Shown here one piece after another: positions 7,293-15,256 of a DNA stretch of 64,000 nucleotides (the stretch's first letter is position 1; the number at the start of each line of letters is the position of its first letter). Location of the stretch: NCBI GenBank assembly GCA_052061695.1, contig JBPZEY010000013.1; one strand, 5' to 3'. Made by a program: the position numbers and the translations under genes. Source of the stretch: Alkalicoccus luteus (GTDB lineage Bacteria > Bacillota > Bacilli > Bacillales > Salisediminibacteriaceae). The notes under the pieces were generated by a model that saw only the letters and a program-made list of their open reading frames with translations, was not told the origin of the DNA and searched no databases.

Positions 7293-9340
7293 ATTTTGAC
7301 ATCCACTCCGTCCTTGAAGTTCTCTTCTGCTGCCGGATCTGCTGCCGGTGCTTGTTTCTCCTCTATTTCCATTGGCGCTGATTGGATGGACTGCACCTGA
7401 TAGCCAATTTCTCTGATTGACGCTGCATATTTTTCCTTCAGCGGTTCGAGACGCTCAGAAAAAGTGGATTCATCATTATAAAAAGAAACTGTCAGCTGCC
7501 TGTTTTGCACAGATACGCGTATCCCTAGCGGGCCTGAGACCGGAGCTTCCAAATGAAAATAAAGCTGAATGTTCTCCCAGTCAAGTCCGCCCTGATGACG
7601 CTCATCGACGAATATTTTCAGTTCCTGCATCGTATCATCCAGCATCAGCGGCACGTGAAATAAAAGACCGCTTTGACTGTCCAAACGATTTCCCTGCTGA
7701 TGCCCGTTTATGACTGCGAGAGCCCGCTGCGCTCCAGCCTCCTGTTCACCGCCTGCCTGCAGCATCCTTCCTAATAGCCCTTTTAAATTGCGATTTTCTT
7801 CCGGATTCCTCATATCAGGTCTGACCAATTCTACCTCCCGGTTAAAACCGAACTGCCTGAGCGCCTCCAGCACGTTCCTGCCAGAATGCTCGTTTGCTGC
7901 AAGCGTTCTGCCCGTATTTTCTGTGAGCTGTCGAATCTGCTGAGTGATCGGGCGTTCTGAATCCGCTTCTTTATGTACGTGCTGATATCTGAAGGCAGAC
8001 GGTTTATATTCCATCTGTTCGATCGTTTGCCGGACCCCGGCAGTGACAGCTGCAGCTTGTCGCAGCTGTCCTTGATTCATTAGCTGTTTCGCATGCGTCA
8101 GCTCTGAGCTTGCTTGCAGCAGCGTCCTTTCTTGTTTCATCGATGCGAATAACAGCCATCCGCTTCTGTTAATGGATTTATCAAGCTGCTGAATAACTTG
8201 TTCAAGCATCGGCTTCACTTGCGGAGCTGCCTGTTGCTGAAAGCGCTGTATCAACAGATCCATTCTCGCAAGACTTCTTACCGCTTCACGTTGAAATCCC
8301 TGAAATTCATCCCTAGCTGAGGCCATTGCCGGAGTTACTTCTCGTACCATTACCGTAATGCCAGAAGCCGACTGGACACGATCAGGAGGCTGGCTGGACG
8401 AGAGCTGTTGAAAGAGCTGGGCCGCGCGCACTTCTTTCCCTTCATCCAGCAAAAAAAGTACGTGCCGCAGCTGCTCCAGCGTTGAAGCATTTGCGGTTTG
8501 CTGTTGCTGCTGAAGCATCTGTTCTGCCGCAGTGCGAAGCGGAAGAGCAGGCGAATTTGCAGGAGCTTTGTCTAAAGCTGGAAAAACCAGCTCTCTCAGC
8601 TTATCAGCTGCAGTGCTCCTTCCGCCTTGAGATTGAGCAGAAAGAACGGTCCTCAACAGTTGATTCACTGCTTCAGCATGAACTGTTCCAGACGCCGACT
8701 GCTGCAATGCAGTAACTGCATTTCTGACACCGGATCCACTTTCGTACGCCTGGAGCAGTGCCGGGAGCGTTTGCCGGATTCCATGAACAGCAGGCGTGTC
8801 AGCACTGGCTCCTGCTGTCATGACCTGCTGCAATGCCTGCAGAGGTGTCGTATGAGCGGCGCGCTGGAAGCGATCCAGTACGTCGGCAGACAGTGCCGCA
8901 CGCGTATCCATGGCCTGTTGAACCGCCTGAACTGAACCTCCCCGGCTTTCTGTCATAAACTGCACCACTGTGCGGACATTTTCACTCGTTAATCTTCCGT
9001 GAGCCTGCAGTATTCTAACAGCCTCCACTGTTTTAGCAACAGGCTGGCCGCCTGCCTCTCTGATTAACGCCTGAATATCGGGCCGTGAGCGATCCGACGC
9101 TTCAGCGGCTACAGCTGCGCGCAGCGTCACTTTCCCGTCTTGTATACGAGAAACATCTGCTTGCACGGTATCACCACTGGGCACTCGCCCTTCAAATACG
9201 GCGTTGACCTCTCTGCCTCGGATTTGCACGACCGCTTCTCGCTCGCTGGTCCGTTCCACAATCACAGCTCTTACTGTTTCCCCTTCACGAGGTGCTGGCC
9301 GCTGCTCGTGTGAATATTGCTGGAAAGGCTGAATCTCCAT
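7289..9340 (-). CDS. large YlqG-like protein with FliK-type C-terminus
   Basis: The 683-residue protein is alanine- and glutamine-rich. An N-terminal beta-like part (about residues 20-75, GETVRAVIVERTSEREAVVQIRG...) resembles an OB-like fold. A long low-complexity helical middle with a QQQQQ run at about 275 follows. The C-terminal domain (about residues 570-660) has the sequence pattern of the FliK hook-length-control domain (LKIFVDERHQGGLDWENIQLYFHLEAPVSGPLGIRV). FliK tells FlhB to switch export from hook to filament proteins, and here the next gene encodes an FlhB-C-like protein. Strong ribosome site (AGGAGGATGGTCAT region) before the ATG at 9340. First gene of the operon, behind a SigD-like promoter. 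Confidence 0.75.
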   Translation of the reverse strand: MEIQPFQQYSHEQRPAPREGETVRAVIVERTSEREAVVQIRGREVNAVFEGRVPSGDTVQADVSRIQDGKVTLRAAVAAEASDRSRPDIQALIREAGGQPVAKTVEAVRILQAHGRLTSENVRTVVQFMTESRGGSVQAVQQAMDTRAALSADVLDRFQRAAHTTPLQALQQVMTAGASADTPAVHGIRQTLPALLQAYESGSGVRNAVTALQQSASGTVHAEAVNQLLRTVLSAQSQGGRSTAADKLRELVFPALDKAPANSPALPLRTAAEQMLQQQQQTANASTLEQLRHVLFLLDEGKEVRAAQLFQQLSSSQPPDRVQSASGITVMVREVTPAMASARDEFQGFQREAVRSLARMDLLIQRFQQQAAPQVKPMLEQVIQQLDKSINRSGWLLFASMKQERTLLQASSELTHAKQLMNQGQLRQAAAVTAGVRQTIEQMEYKPSAFRYQHVHKEADSERPITQQIRQLTENTGRTLAANEHSGRNVLEALRQFGFNREVELVRPDMRNPEENRNLKGLLGRMLQAGGEQEAGAQRALAVINGHQQGNRLDSQSGLLFHVPLMLDDTMQELKIFVDERHQGGLDWENIQLYFHLEAPVSGPLGIRVSVQNRQLTVSFYNDESTFSERLEPLKEKYAASIREIGYQVQSIQSAPMEIEEKQAPAADPAAEENFKDGVDVKI

Positions 9341-9390
9341 ATGACCATCCTCCTGCAGTCGGTACTGTGACCGTCTTTTATCTAGTTTCT

Positions 9391-9417
9391 ATATCGGTTA
9401 AACATAAGAGCTCTTGA
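9391..9417 (-). promoter_or_regulatory. SigD-like promoter of the flagellin operon
   Basis: On the minus strand ACCGATAT (9391-9398) differs from the SigD -10 consensus GCCGATAT only at its first base. TCAA (9414-9417), 15 bases upstream, matches TAAA at three of four positions. The element lies about 50 bp before the ylqG-like start. Confidence 0.6.
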
Positions 9418-9493
9418 ACCAATTCCTTGTTTTACTTGCTCTTCCGTATATCGCTTGACCCTAAAGAACTAGTACGGCAACGAGTTCAGCTAC

Positions 9494-9521
9494 AAAAGCC
9501 GTCCGGTTACATCGGACGGCT
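9494..9521 (-). terminator. intrinsic terminator abutting repeat E2
   Basis: The arms AGCCGTCCG (9497-9505) and CGGACGGCT (9513-9521) are followed on the minus strand by TTTT. The nearest minus-strand gene upstream is dinB, 750 bp away across repeat E2. This may therefore be the original dinB terminator, displaced by the insertion. Confidence 0.7.
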
Positions 9522-10010
9522 CAGGCTGTTGTAAAAGTCTTTCAATTTACATATGTATTCGTGTGGTTGTATTTGCCCTCTGCTTACCCCAGCCTGCCGT
9601 GGCCTGGCCTTCAGCTATATTCAAACTGCTTGTTTCGCCTCCGCCCGAAACATCGGGGAAAGCGCTTCGATTCTTAAAGACCAACGTCATGACGGGCAGA
9701 CGCGACTGCTTCTTTTCGTTTGTCATGAATTCGATGACGTACTGGCATCTCTATTTAACATCGAAACGTTTCCTCGGGAAGATTCTATCCGTATGGAAGC
9801 CGATCGTGCAGGCCTAACCAGGCACGTGAAACGCACTGCCGGCCGCCGGATTCTCGACTCGTTTTAATCCCTCCATGATTGGAGGCCCTTCAGAGCCGGT
9901 CACTTGCAGGGAGGTGACGAAGATTGATACCAATTAGCACGAGCCCGCCGTGTAAGCGTTACTCAAACGACGCTTCGCTTGTAAGCTGCAGGGTGAAAGA
10001 GAGTCTAAAG
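9522..10010. repeat. copy E2 of the terminator-linked repeat
   Basis: It begins at the base after a terminator with CAGGCTGTTGTAAAAGTC, close to the E3 left end. A block at about 9588-9616 (CAGCCTGCCGTGG, then CCTTCAGCTA) is nearly the same as E3 12063-12090. Further right TTAGCACGAGCCCG at about 9934 matches TTAGCTGAGCCCG in E3. The right end is not clear; the match fades near 10010. Short plus-strand open frames here (9553-9867, 9924-10118) have no family resemblance. Confidence 0.6.
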
Positions 10011-10268
10011 CTTCACTCTCGTTCTGGTTTTGAGCGGCAGTCCGTTCGTGAGAAGTCAGCATGGGGAGTGAAAACATCTCGTGAAAAGCACTGCCCATAT
10101 GAATCCATCCCCTTCTAACGTGCTATCTATTAAGTAAATTAGAAGAAGCCTTAAGCAGCAGCCTAAGGCAAATCTCTGTTTACAAGTGAAGATGGACGGC
10201 ATGCGAACGAATTAATTTGCAGGTAAACACAGCAAGCAGTTTAGACAGTCGATGTGGCACACCTGATT
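10011..10268. other. non-coding stretch before dinB with one weak hairpin
   Basis: No gene is seen. A GCCTTA/TAAGGC hairpin at 10148-10169, followed on the minus strand by the pyrimidine-rich tract at 10141-10147, could end the dinB transcript, though it lacks a good T-run. Confidence 0.4.
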
Positions 10269-11438
10269 CTATTTGTAATAGCCTCGCCGAACAGCCGTTG
10301 GACCGAACCGCTCTTGCAGCTGTCTAACGTGTTCGTCTCGATCCCATTCTTCTTTGTCCTTCTGATAAGAAAACAAATCAAGCTGTTTTACTGCACTGCC
10401 TTTTTCAATCAGGTCAATTCCTGTTAAACCTAACAGCCTGACCCTGTCTCCGTTCCAAGATGTCTCCAGCAGCTCTTTGGCGCAGGATTCAATCGTCTGA
10501 TGGTCGGAAAGTGGATATGGAAGTCTGATGGAACGCTGTATGGTTTCCCACGTACTGTATCTGATTGTAAGCTGCAGACCGGAAGCATAAACGTATTTCT
10601 TATGAAGTCGCTGTGCAACTAAATTGGACAGCAGATGAATTACTGGCGCCATATCCTGCAGGCTTACCGCATCTTCCGGAAGCGTGCGCGAATGACCGAT
10701 ACTTTTAAACTCTTCAGCTGATTCCGGATCAACGGGTCTGCTATCAATTCCCCACGCTTTTTCAAACATTCTGCCTCCACTCGAGCCGAACGTGCTTTTC
10801 AGCTTATCCTCTCCATAAGCTGCGATATCACCAATTGTTTCAATACTCAGCTGCCTCAGTTTTTCTGCTGTTCTCGCTCCAATTCCATGCATCTCCTCAC
10901 AGGGCAGCGGCCATAAAAGGCGCTGCACATCCCGCTTTCGCAATACCGTAATACCTAGCGGTTTTTTCCAGTCACTTGCTGTTTTCGCAAGGAATTTGTT
11001 AGGTCCAATACCAATGCTGCAAGGAAGCCCCAAAGTATCCAGCACCTCCTGCTGAATTGATTGAGCCACGGCAACAGGATGCTTTCCATATAAGTATTTC
11101 GTCATATCCAGGTAGCCTTCATCAATCGATACCGGCTCCACTAAACCTGTTTTACTGCGCAGCACCTCAAAAAATTTTGCAGACATTTCCCGGTACCTTG
11201 GAAAGCGCGGCTCTCTGACAAGCAAATCGGGGCATGCCTTCTTAGCTTCCCACAGAGGCACCGGTGGCTTCACGCCCATTTTTTTAGCTTCGTAACTAGC
11301 CGTTACAACGATGCCTTTCCTTTTTTTGGCGTTTCCTGCAATAGCAAGCGGCTTGCCTTTTAGCGAAGGGTCATCAGCTGCTTCAACAGAGGCATAAAAG
11401 CTGTTCAAATCAATATGAAAAATGATTCGGTGACTCAC
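10269..11438 (-). CDS. dinB: DNA polymerase IV (Y-family)
   Basis: Translesion DNA polymerase of the DinB branch (B. subtilis PolY1/YqjH type), a cytosolic enzyme that copies damaged templates. The 389-residue product has the catalytic FHIDLNSFYASVE (D10) and SIDEGYLDMT (D106, E107) motifs. The thumb HhH segment (MHGIGARTAEKLRQLSIETIGDIA) follows, then the little-finger domain. A beta-clamp-binding motif QLDLFSY is near residue 365. It starts with GTG behind AAGGAGG. Full length. It lies divergent from a small HTH gene, and its 3' side is occupied by repeat E2. Confidence 0.95.
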   Translation of the reverse strand: MSHRIIFHIDLNSFYASVEAADDPSLKGKPLAIAGNAKKRKGIVVTASYEAKKMGVKPPVPLWEAKKACPDLLVREPRFPRYREMSAKFFEVLRSKTGLVEPVSIDEGYLDMTKYLYGKHPVAVAQSIQQEVLDTLGLPCSIGIGPNKFLAKTASDWKKPLGITVLRKRDVQRLLWPLPCEEMHGIGARTAEKLRQLSIETIGDIAAYGEDKLKSTFGSSGGRMFEKAWGIDSRPVDPESAEEFKSIGHSRTLPEDAVSLQDMAPVIHLLSNLVAQRLHKKYVYASGLQLTIRYSTWETIQRSIRLPYPLSDHQTIESCAKELLETSWNGDRVRLLGLTGIDLIEKGSAVKQLDLFSYQKDKEEWDRDEHVRQLQERFGPTAVRRGYYK

Positions 11439-11671
11439 GCTGACGCCCTCCTTTTCTCTCCATAGTCTCTTTTCATTTTATCAGATTTTGCTCCTGCACC
11501 GCTAAACGTTAAGCTACTCTTGCAAAGCTTTTTAGAGCAAAAAAGGCGGTAAAGCATAAACTGTTTTCAGCTATGATATGTATAAACTAACACTCAACTT
11601 CCTCCAAAGACGATAAGCCGCAAATAAGCAGGTACGATTCATGAAATTTACAAATTATTCACAACATTTTG

Positions 11672-11711
11672 TAAACATACGTTCGACCGTGACTATTATC
11701 TATGCTATACT
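11672..11711 (+). promoter_or_regulatory. extended -10 promoter with a LexA-like half-matched box
   Basis: TG-C-TATACT gives an extended -10 (hexamer 11706-11711), and TTCGAC at 11682-11687 is a plausible -35. TAAACATACGTTCG at 11672-11685 matches the Bacillus LexA consensus CGAACNNNNGTTCG at eight of ten fixed positions and overlaps the -35. Promoter likely; LexA control is a hypothesis. Confidence 0.45.
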
Positions 11712-11738
11712 ACGTATATAGAAAGGTGGTCGATATTG

Positions 11739-11936
11739 ATGAGGGAGCAATTTTATCAATCTCCTGTTCATCAATCGGTTCTTCACCTGGTTACGGAGGC
11801 CTTAAAGGAGTTTACGGCCGCCAGGGCGCCTTCACCTACGATTAGACAGCTGGCCCAGCTGATCGGCTGCTCAGAAGAGACGATCTTGGAGTCAATAGAG
11901 TTCGGCAGACAGGAATCGATTGGTCTTTTACAGTGA
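11739..11936 (+). CDS. small sigma-region-3-like HTH protein, unknown function
   Basis: The 65-residue protein has a segment PSPTIRQLAQLIGCSEETILESIEFGR (about residues 32-58) that reads like sigma factor region 3 (as in SigB/SigF: TVxEIAExxGxSEExVLExxE). There is no region 2 or 4, so it is not a sigma factor by itself. An AAAGGTGG ribosome site lies nine bases before the ATG at 11739; a TTG three bases earlier is an alternative. It has its own promoter with a LexA-like box and ends at an intrinsic terminator. It is divergent from dinB, so a role in the DNA-damage response is conceivable. It occupies a place similar to small SOS genes such as yqzH, but I cannot confirm homology. Confidence 0.6.
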   Translation: MREQFYQSPVHQSVLHLVTEALKEFTAARAPSPTIRQLAQLIGCSEETILESIEFGRQESIGLLQ

Positions 11937-11965
11937 ATGGAGTGCCCTTGGATTTTGAAATAGTT

Positions 11966-11995
11966 AAAACGGTGCCGGATTACCGGCACCGTTTT
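11966..11995 (+). terminator. intrinsic terminator, left duplicate flanking repeat E3
   Basis: Perfect palindrome with arms AAAACGGTGCCGG and CCGGCACCGTTTT around an ATTA loop. It ends the small HTH gene. A copy with one mismatch lies at 12510-12539 on the other side of E3. Confidence 0.85.
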
Positions 11996-12509
11996 CAGGC
12001 TGTTGATAAAGTCAATTTGTTTACATGTTTATTCGATTGATTGACTTTCCCCTCTGTTTACCGAGCCTGCCGTGGGCTTGCCTTCAGCTATTTCTCAGGA
12101 TAAACCTCTGAGAAAGGATCTTCAGGCTGCGCTAATTCCACGGGCACGCCGGACACAAAGGGGAAATGAATTTGTTTGATGGAGAAAAACGTCTCAATCG
12201 CTGGACGCTGCGGCTTTTTTTGGTGGATACGTTGACGTTCATCCCGATTCGACATCGAAGCGCTGCCTAACGAAAGGTTCCCTCTAGATGGAACAAGCTC
12301 GTGTGAATCTTCACCAGGGTTTTAACCGGACAGCCAGCTGCTAAATCGGAGGAAACCCGACTCCGGGAGGATCAGAACGAGGCGAAGATCCAGCGCTTCT
12401 GACGAAAGGAAGAAGCGGTTAGCTGAGCCCGTTCCCTCCGGAAAGCGAGGGTCCGCAGATGCAGGCAGATGCAAAGTCATTCACCTGAAATGACTTTATC
12501 AACACTCTG
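11996..12509. mobile_element. non-autonomous repeat E3 with terminal inverted repeats
   Basis: A 514-bp unit without a gene. The left end CAGGCTGTTGATAAAGTCA (11996-12014) and the right end TGACTTTATCAACACTCTG (12491-12509) are inverted repeats with two mismatches over 19 bases. It is flanked by direct copies of a 30-bp terminator palindrome that differ at one base, as expected of a long target duplication. The interior has a TTTCTCAG/CTGAGAAA hairpin (about 12090-12115) nested in a CCGTGG/CCACGG pair. It shares blocks with E2. Such ends and palindromic duplications recall IS1182-family elements (family knowledge from memory), so it is probably a MITE-like derivative. Confidence 0.7.
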
Positions 12510-12541
12510 AAAACGGTACCGGATTACCGGCACCGTTTTTT
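12510..12541 (-). terminator. intrinsic terminator, right duplicate flanking repeat E3
   Basis: Same palindrome as at 11966-11995 with A instead of G in one arm (ACGGTACCGG). On the minus strand it lies just after the stop of the M20 peptidase gene and serves that operon. Confidence 0.8.
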
Positions 12542-12542
12542 G

Positions 12543-13664
12543 TTATGCGTGTGCTGACTGCTTCATCAATGCGTAAGTGAGCTCTGCAAGATTATACAAT
12601 TCCTGCTCGGGTATACTTTCAGCTGTTGTGTGAATGTTTTCATATCCTACGCCCAAATTGACAGTCGGGACGCCGTGCCCGGCAATTATATTCGCGTCGC
12701 TTCCTCCGCCGCTTTGCTTTAACAAAGGCTCTCTGCCGATTTGTTTAACAGCTTCAACTGCAAATTCAACAACCTCATCCGTTTCAGCCTGTTTAAAGCC
12801 CGGATAGACAAATTGAATATCCACATCCACAGTTGTCTGAAAGCGTTCAGCCGCCTTCTCGCATGCCTCTCGCATGGCAGCTGTCTGTGCTTCGAGCTTG
12901 GAACGGACGAGTGAACGTGCCTCAGCCTTCAAGTCGACTCGATCGCAAACGATATTTGTCTGGCTTCCGCCTTCAATTCTCCCAATATTTGCAGTTGTTT
13001 CCTCATCAATACGCCCAAGCGGCATCCGGCTTACCGCATCAGCAGCAACTTGAATAGCAGATATGCCACGTTCTGGCGCTACACCTGCATGCGCTTTTTG
13101 ACCATGACATGTAATAAACAATTTTGCCTGATTTGGCGCAGCCGTCACAATGCTTCCTACGGCACCGTCACTGTCGAGTGCATAGCCGAAATCTGCGTTA
13201 ACCAGCTCCATATCTAATTCCCTGGCGCCTGCTAAACCTGATTCCTCTCCTACCGTAATAATAAACTGTATCGTTCCATGGGCAGCGCCCTCTTCCTTCA
13301 GCGTGCGTACGGCTTCAAACATGGCTGCTATACCGGCCTTGTCGTCAGCTCCCAGAACGGTGGTTCCGTCCGAGCGTATAACCCCGTCCTCGACAACAGG
13401 CTGAACAGATAATCCTGGTACGACAGTGTCCATGTGAGATGTAAAATAAATTGCTTTCCCATTTGTGTTTCCTTCCAATGTCGCGATCAGATTCCCTGCT
13501 CCGTGTCCCGTTCGAGGCTGAGACGAATCCTCTACAACATCCATTCCAATGTCTTGAAGTTTTTGGATGAGTAAATCTGCTATTTCTCTTTCATATTTCG
13601 TTTCTGAATCAGTTTGAACCAGCTCTAAAAATTCATCCAGCAATCGTTGTTTATTCACTATCAT
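12543..13664 (-). CDS. M20-family peptidase (PepT/YqjE-like)
   Basis: Zinc-dependent cytosolic aminopeptidase of the tripeptidase type. The 373-residue product has the M20 metal and catalytic residues: SHMDTV (H77, D79), GADDKAG (D107), GEESG (E140/E141), a later D in YALDSDGA, and the C-terminal HTTAE histidine near 345. A dimerisation domain lies between about 185 and 300. Length fits PepT-like YqjE. The ATG at 13664 is preceded by GGAGGA. It is the last gene of the methylmalonyl-CoA operon (44 bp after yqjD), the order also seen in B. subtilis (yqjD-yqjE), although no metabolic link is obvious. Confidence 0.88.
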   Translation of the reverse strand: MIVNKQRLLDEFLELVQTDSETKYEREIADLLIQKLQDIGMDVVEDSSQPRTGHGAGNLIATLEGNTNGKAIYFTSHMDTVVPGLSVQPVVEDGVIRSDGTTVLGADDKAGIAAMFEAVRTLKEEGAAHGTIQFIITVGEESGLAGARELDMELVNADFGYALDSDGAVGSIVTAAPNQAKLFITCHGQKAHAGVAPERGISAIQVAADAVSRMPLGRIDEETTANIGRIEGGSQTNIVCDRVDLKAEARSLVRSKLEAQTAAMREACEKAAERFQTTVDVDIQFVYPGFKQAETDEVVEFAVEAVKQIGREPLLKQSGGGSDANIIAGHGVPTVNLGVGYENIHTTAESIPEQELYNLAELTYALMKQSAHA

Positions 13665-13708
13665 GTCCTCCTCCAGCTTATGTACGTTTCTGATTGTATC
13701 ATAAGGTA

Positions 13709-15256
13709 TTAAAGAGGAATATTCCCATGCCTTTTTTCAGGACGCTGTTCCGATTTCACTTCCAGCATACGCAGACTTTGCATCAGCTTCATTCTTGTTT
13801 CTCTTGGGTCGATCACATCATCCACCATTCCGTTTGCCGCTGCAATATACGGATTGGCAAATTTCTCGCGATACAGTTCAATCTTTTCAGCTCTTACAGC
13901 CTCGGGGTCATCACTGTCCTGGATTTCACGAGCAAAAATCACGTTAGCAGCTCCGTGAGGTCCCATCACAGCAATTTCAGCGTTCGGCCACGCATACACA
14001 ATATCAGCCCCGATCGATTTGCTGTTCAATGCTACGTACGCACCGCCGTATGCTTTTCGGGTAATGACGGTGATTTTGGGCACGGTCGCTTCTGAATAAG
14101 CGTACAGTATTTTGGCACCGTGCCGGATAATGCCGCCATGCTCCTGCTGCACTCCGGGCAAAAAGCCTGTAACATCCTCAAATGTGATTAATGGAATCCT
14201 GAAACTGTCGCAAAAGCGGATAAAGCGGGCAATTTTATCGGAAGAATTTATATCCAGACCACCTGCCATTACTTTTGGCTGATTTGCAATCAAGCCTGCG
14301 GGGCGGCCGCCGATTCTTGCAAATCCAATAACCGCATTTTTCGCGAAATCTTTTTGAACTTCCATAAAGCTGCCTTCATCTACCGTCTGCTTGATCATAT
14401 GACGGACATCATACGGTCTTGACGGATCTGCCGGGACAGAATCGAGCAGATCATAAAGGAATTCATCCTTGTTCTCATAAGATTCGCGAGGTGCCTCTTC
14501 GCCCTGGTGCTGCGGAAGATAGGAAAGCAGGCGGCGGACTTCCTGCAGGACCTCTTCTTCTGACGTACCAGTAAAATGACAGTTACCGCTAACGGAGCTG
14601 TGAATACTGGCACCGCCAAGCTCTTCAGAAGATATTTTTTCACCGGTTACTGTTTCAATTACTTTTGGACCAGTGATAAACATTTGGCTCGTTTTTTCCA
14701 CCATAAACACAAAATCTGTGATAGCCGGAGAATACACCGCACCCCCGGCACACGGGCCAAGTATGACGGATATTTGAGGGATAACTCCGGAATAAATAGC
14801 ATTGCGGTAAAATACATTCCCATATCCATCCAGTGACAGCACGCCTTCCTGAATTCTTGCTCCACCTGAATCATTCAATCCAATAAATGGACATTTATTT
14901 TTCACCGCAAGATCCATTACGTTCGCAATTTTCCTTGCATGCATCTCTCCCAATGCGCCCCCGTACACGGTGAAATCCTGAGCAAAAAGGAAAATCCGGC
15001 GTCCGTTCACGTCTCCGTATCCGGTAACGACGCCTTCCCCAGGAGCTGACCCTTTCTCCATGCCAGGCTCGTCAAACCGGTGCTCCATGAATGGCTGGAG
15101 CTCTACAAACGTATCATCATCCAGGAGGAGGTCGATTCGCTCCCGCGCAGTGAGCTTTCCTTTATCGCGCTGCTTCTGCTGACGTTCATCGCCTCCCCCC
15201 ATTTCCACTCGTCTGCGTTTATCGTAAAGCTCATTCAGCTTGTCATACATATCCAT
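13709..15256 (-). CDS. yqjD: acyl-CoA (propionyl/methylmalonyl-CoA) carboxyltransferase subunit
   Basis: Carboxyltransferase subunit that moves CO2 between a biotin carrier and an acyl-CoA. The 515-residue protein has two crotonase-like halves, with the oxyanion-hole glycine motifs GPCAGGAVYSPA (about 170-181) and KAYGGAYVAL (near 408). It is similar to PccB and to the MmdA subunit of methylmalonyl-CoA decarboxylase, and sequence alone does not decide between them. The mutase and epimerase genes directly upstream point to propionyl-CoA/methylmalonyl-CoA conversion. No biotin carrier is encoded in the operon; AccB/AccC at 42.8-44.7 kb could serve. It overlaps the epimerase fusion gene by 14 bp. 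Confidence 0.9.
   Translation of the reverse strand: MDMYDKLNELYDKRRRVEMGGGDERQQKQRDKGKLTARERIDLLLDDDTFVELQPFMEHRFDEPGMEKGSAPGEGVVTGYGDVNGRRIFLFAQDFTVYGGALGEMHARKIANVMDLAVKNKCPFIGLNDSGGARIQEGVLSLDGYGNVFYRNAIYSGVIPQISVILGPCAGGAVYSPAITDFVFMVEKTSQMFITGPKVIETVTGEKISSEELGGASIHSSVSGNCHFTGTSEEEVLQEVRRLLSYLPQHQGEEAPRESYENKDEFLYDLLDSVPADPSRPYDVRHMIKQTVDEGSFMEVQKDFAKNAVIGFARIGGRPAGLIANQPKVMAGGLDINSSDKIARFIRFCDSFRIPLITFEDVTGFLPGVQQEHGGIIRHGAKILYAYSEATVPKITVITRKAYGGAYVALNSKSIGADIVYAWPNAEIAVMGPHGAANVIFAREIQDSDDPEAVRAEKIELYREKFANPYIAAANGMVDDVIDPRETRMKLMQSLRMLEVKSEQRPEKRHGNIPL

Noticed and set aside
9553..10118. Plus-strand open frames in repeat E2
   Set aside because: They have no ribosome site or recognisable domain, and the equivalent part of E3 has no such frame.
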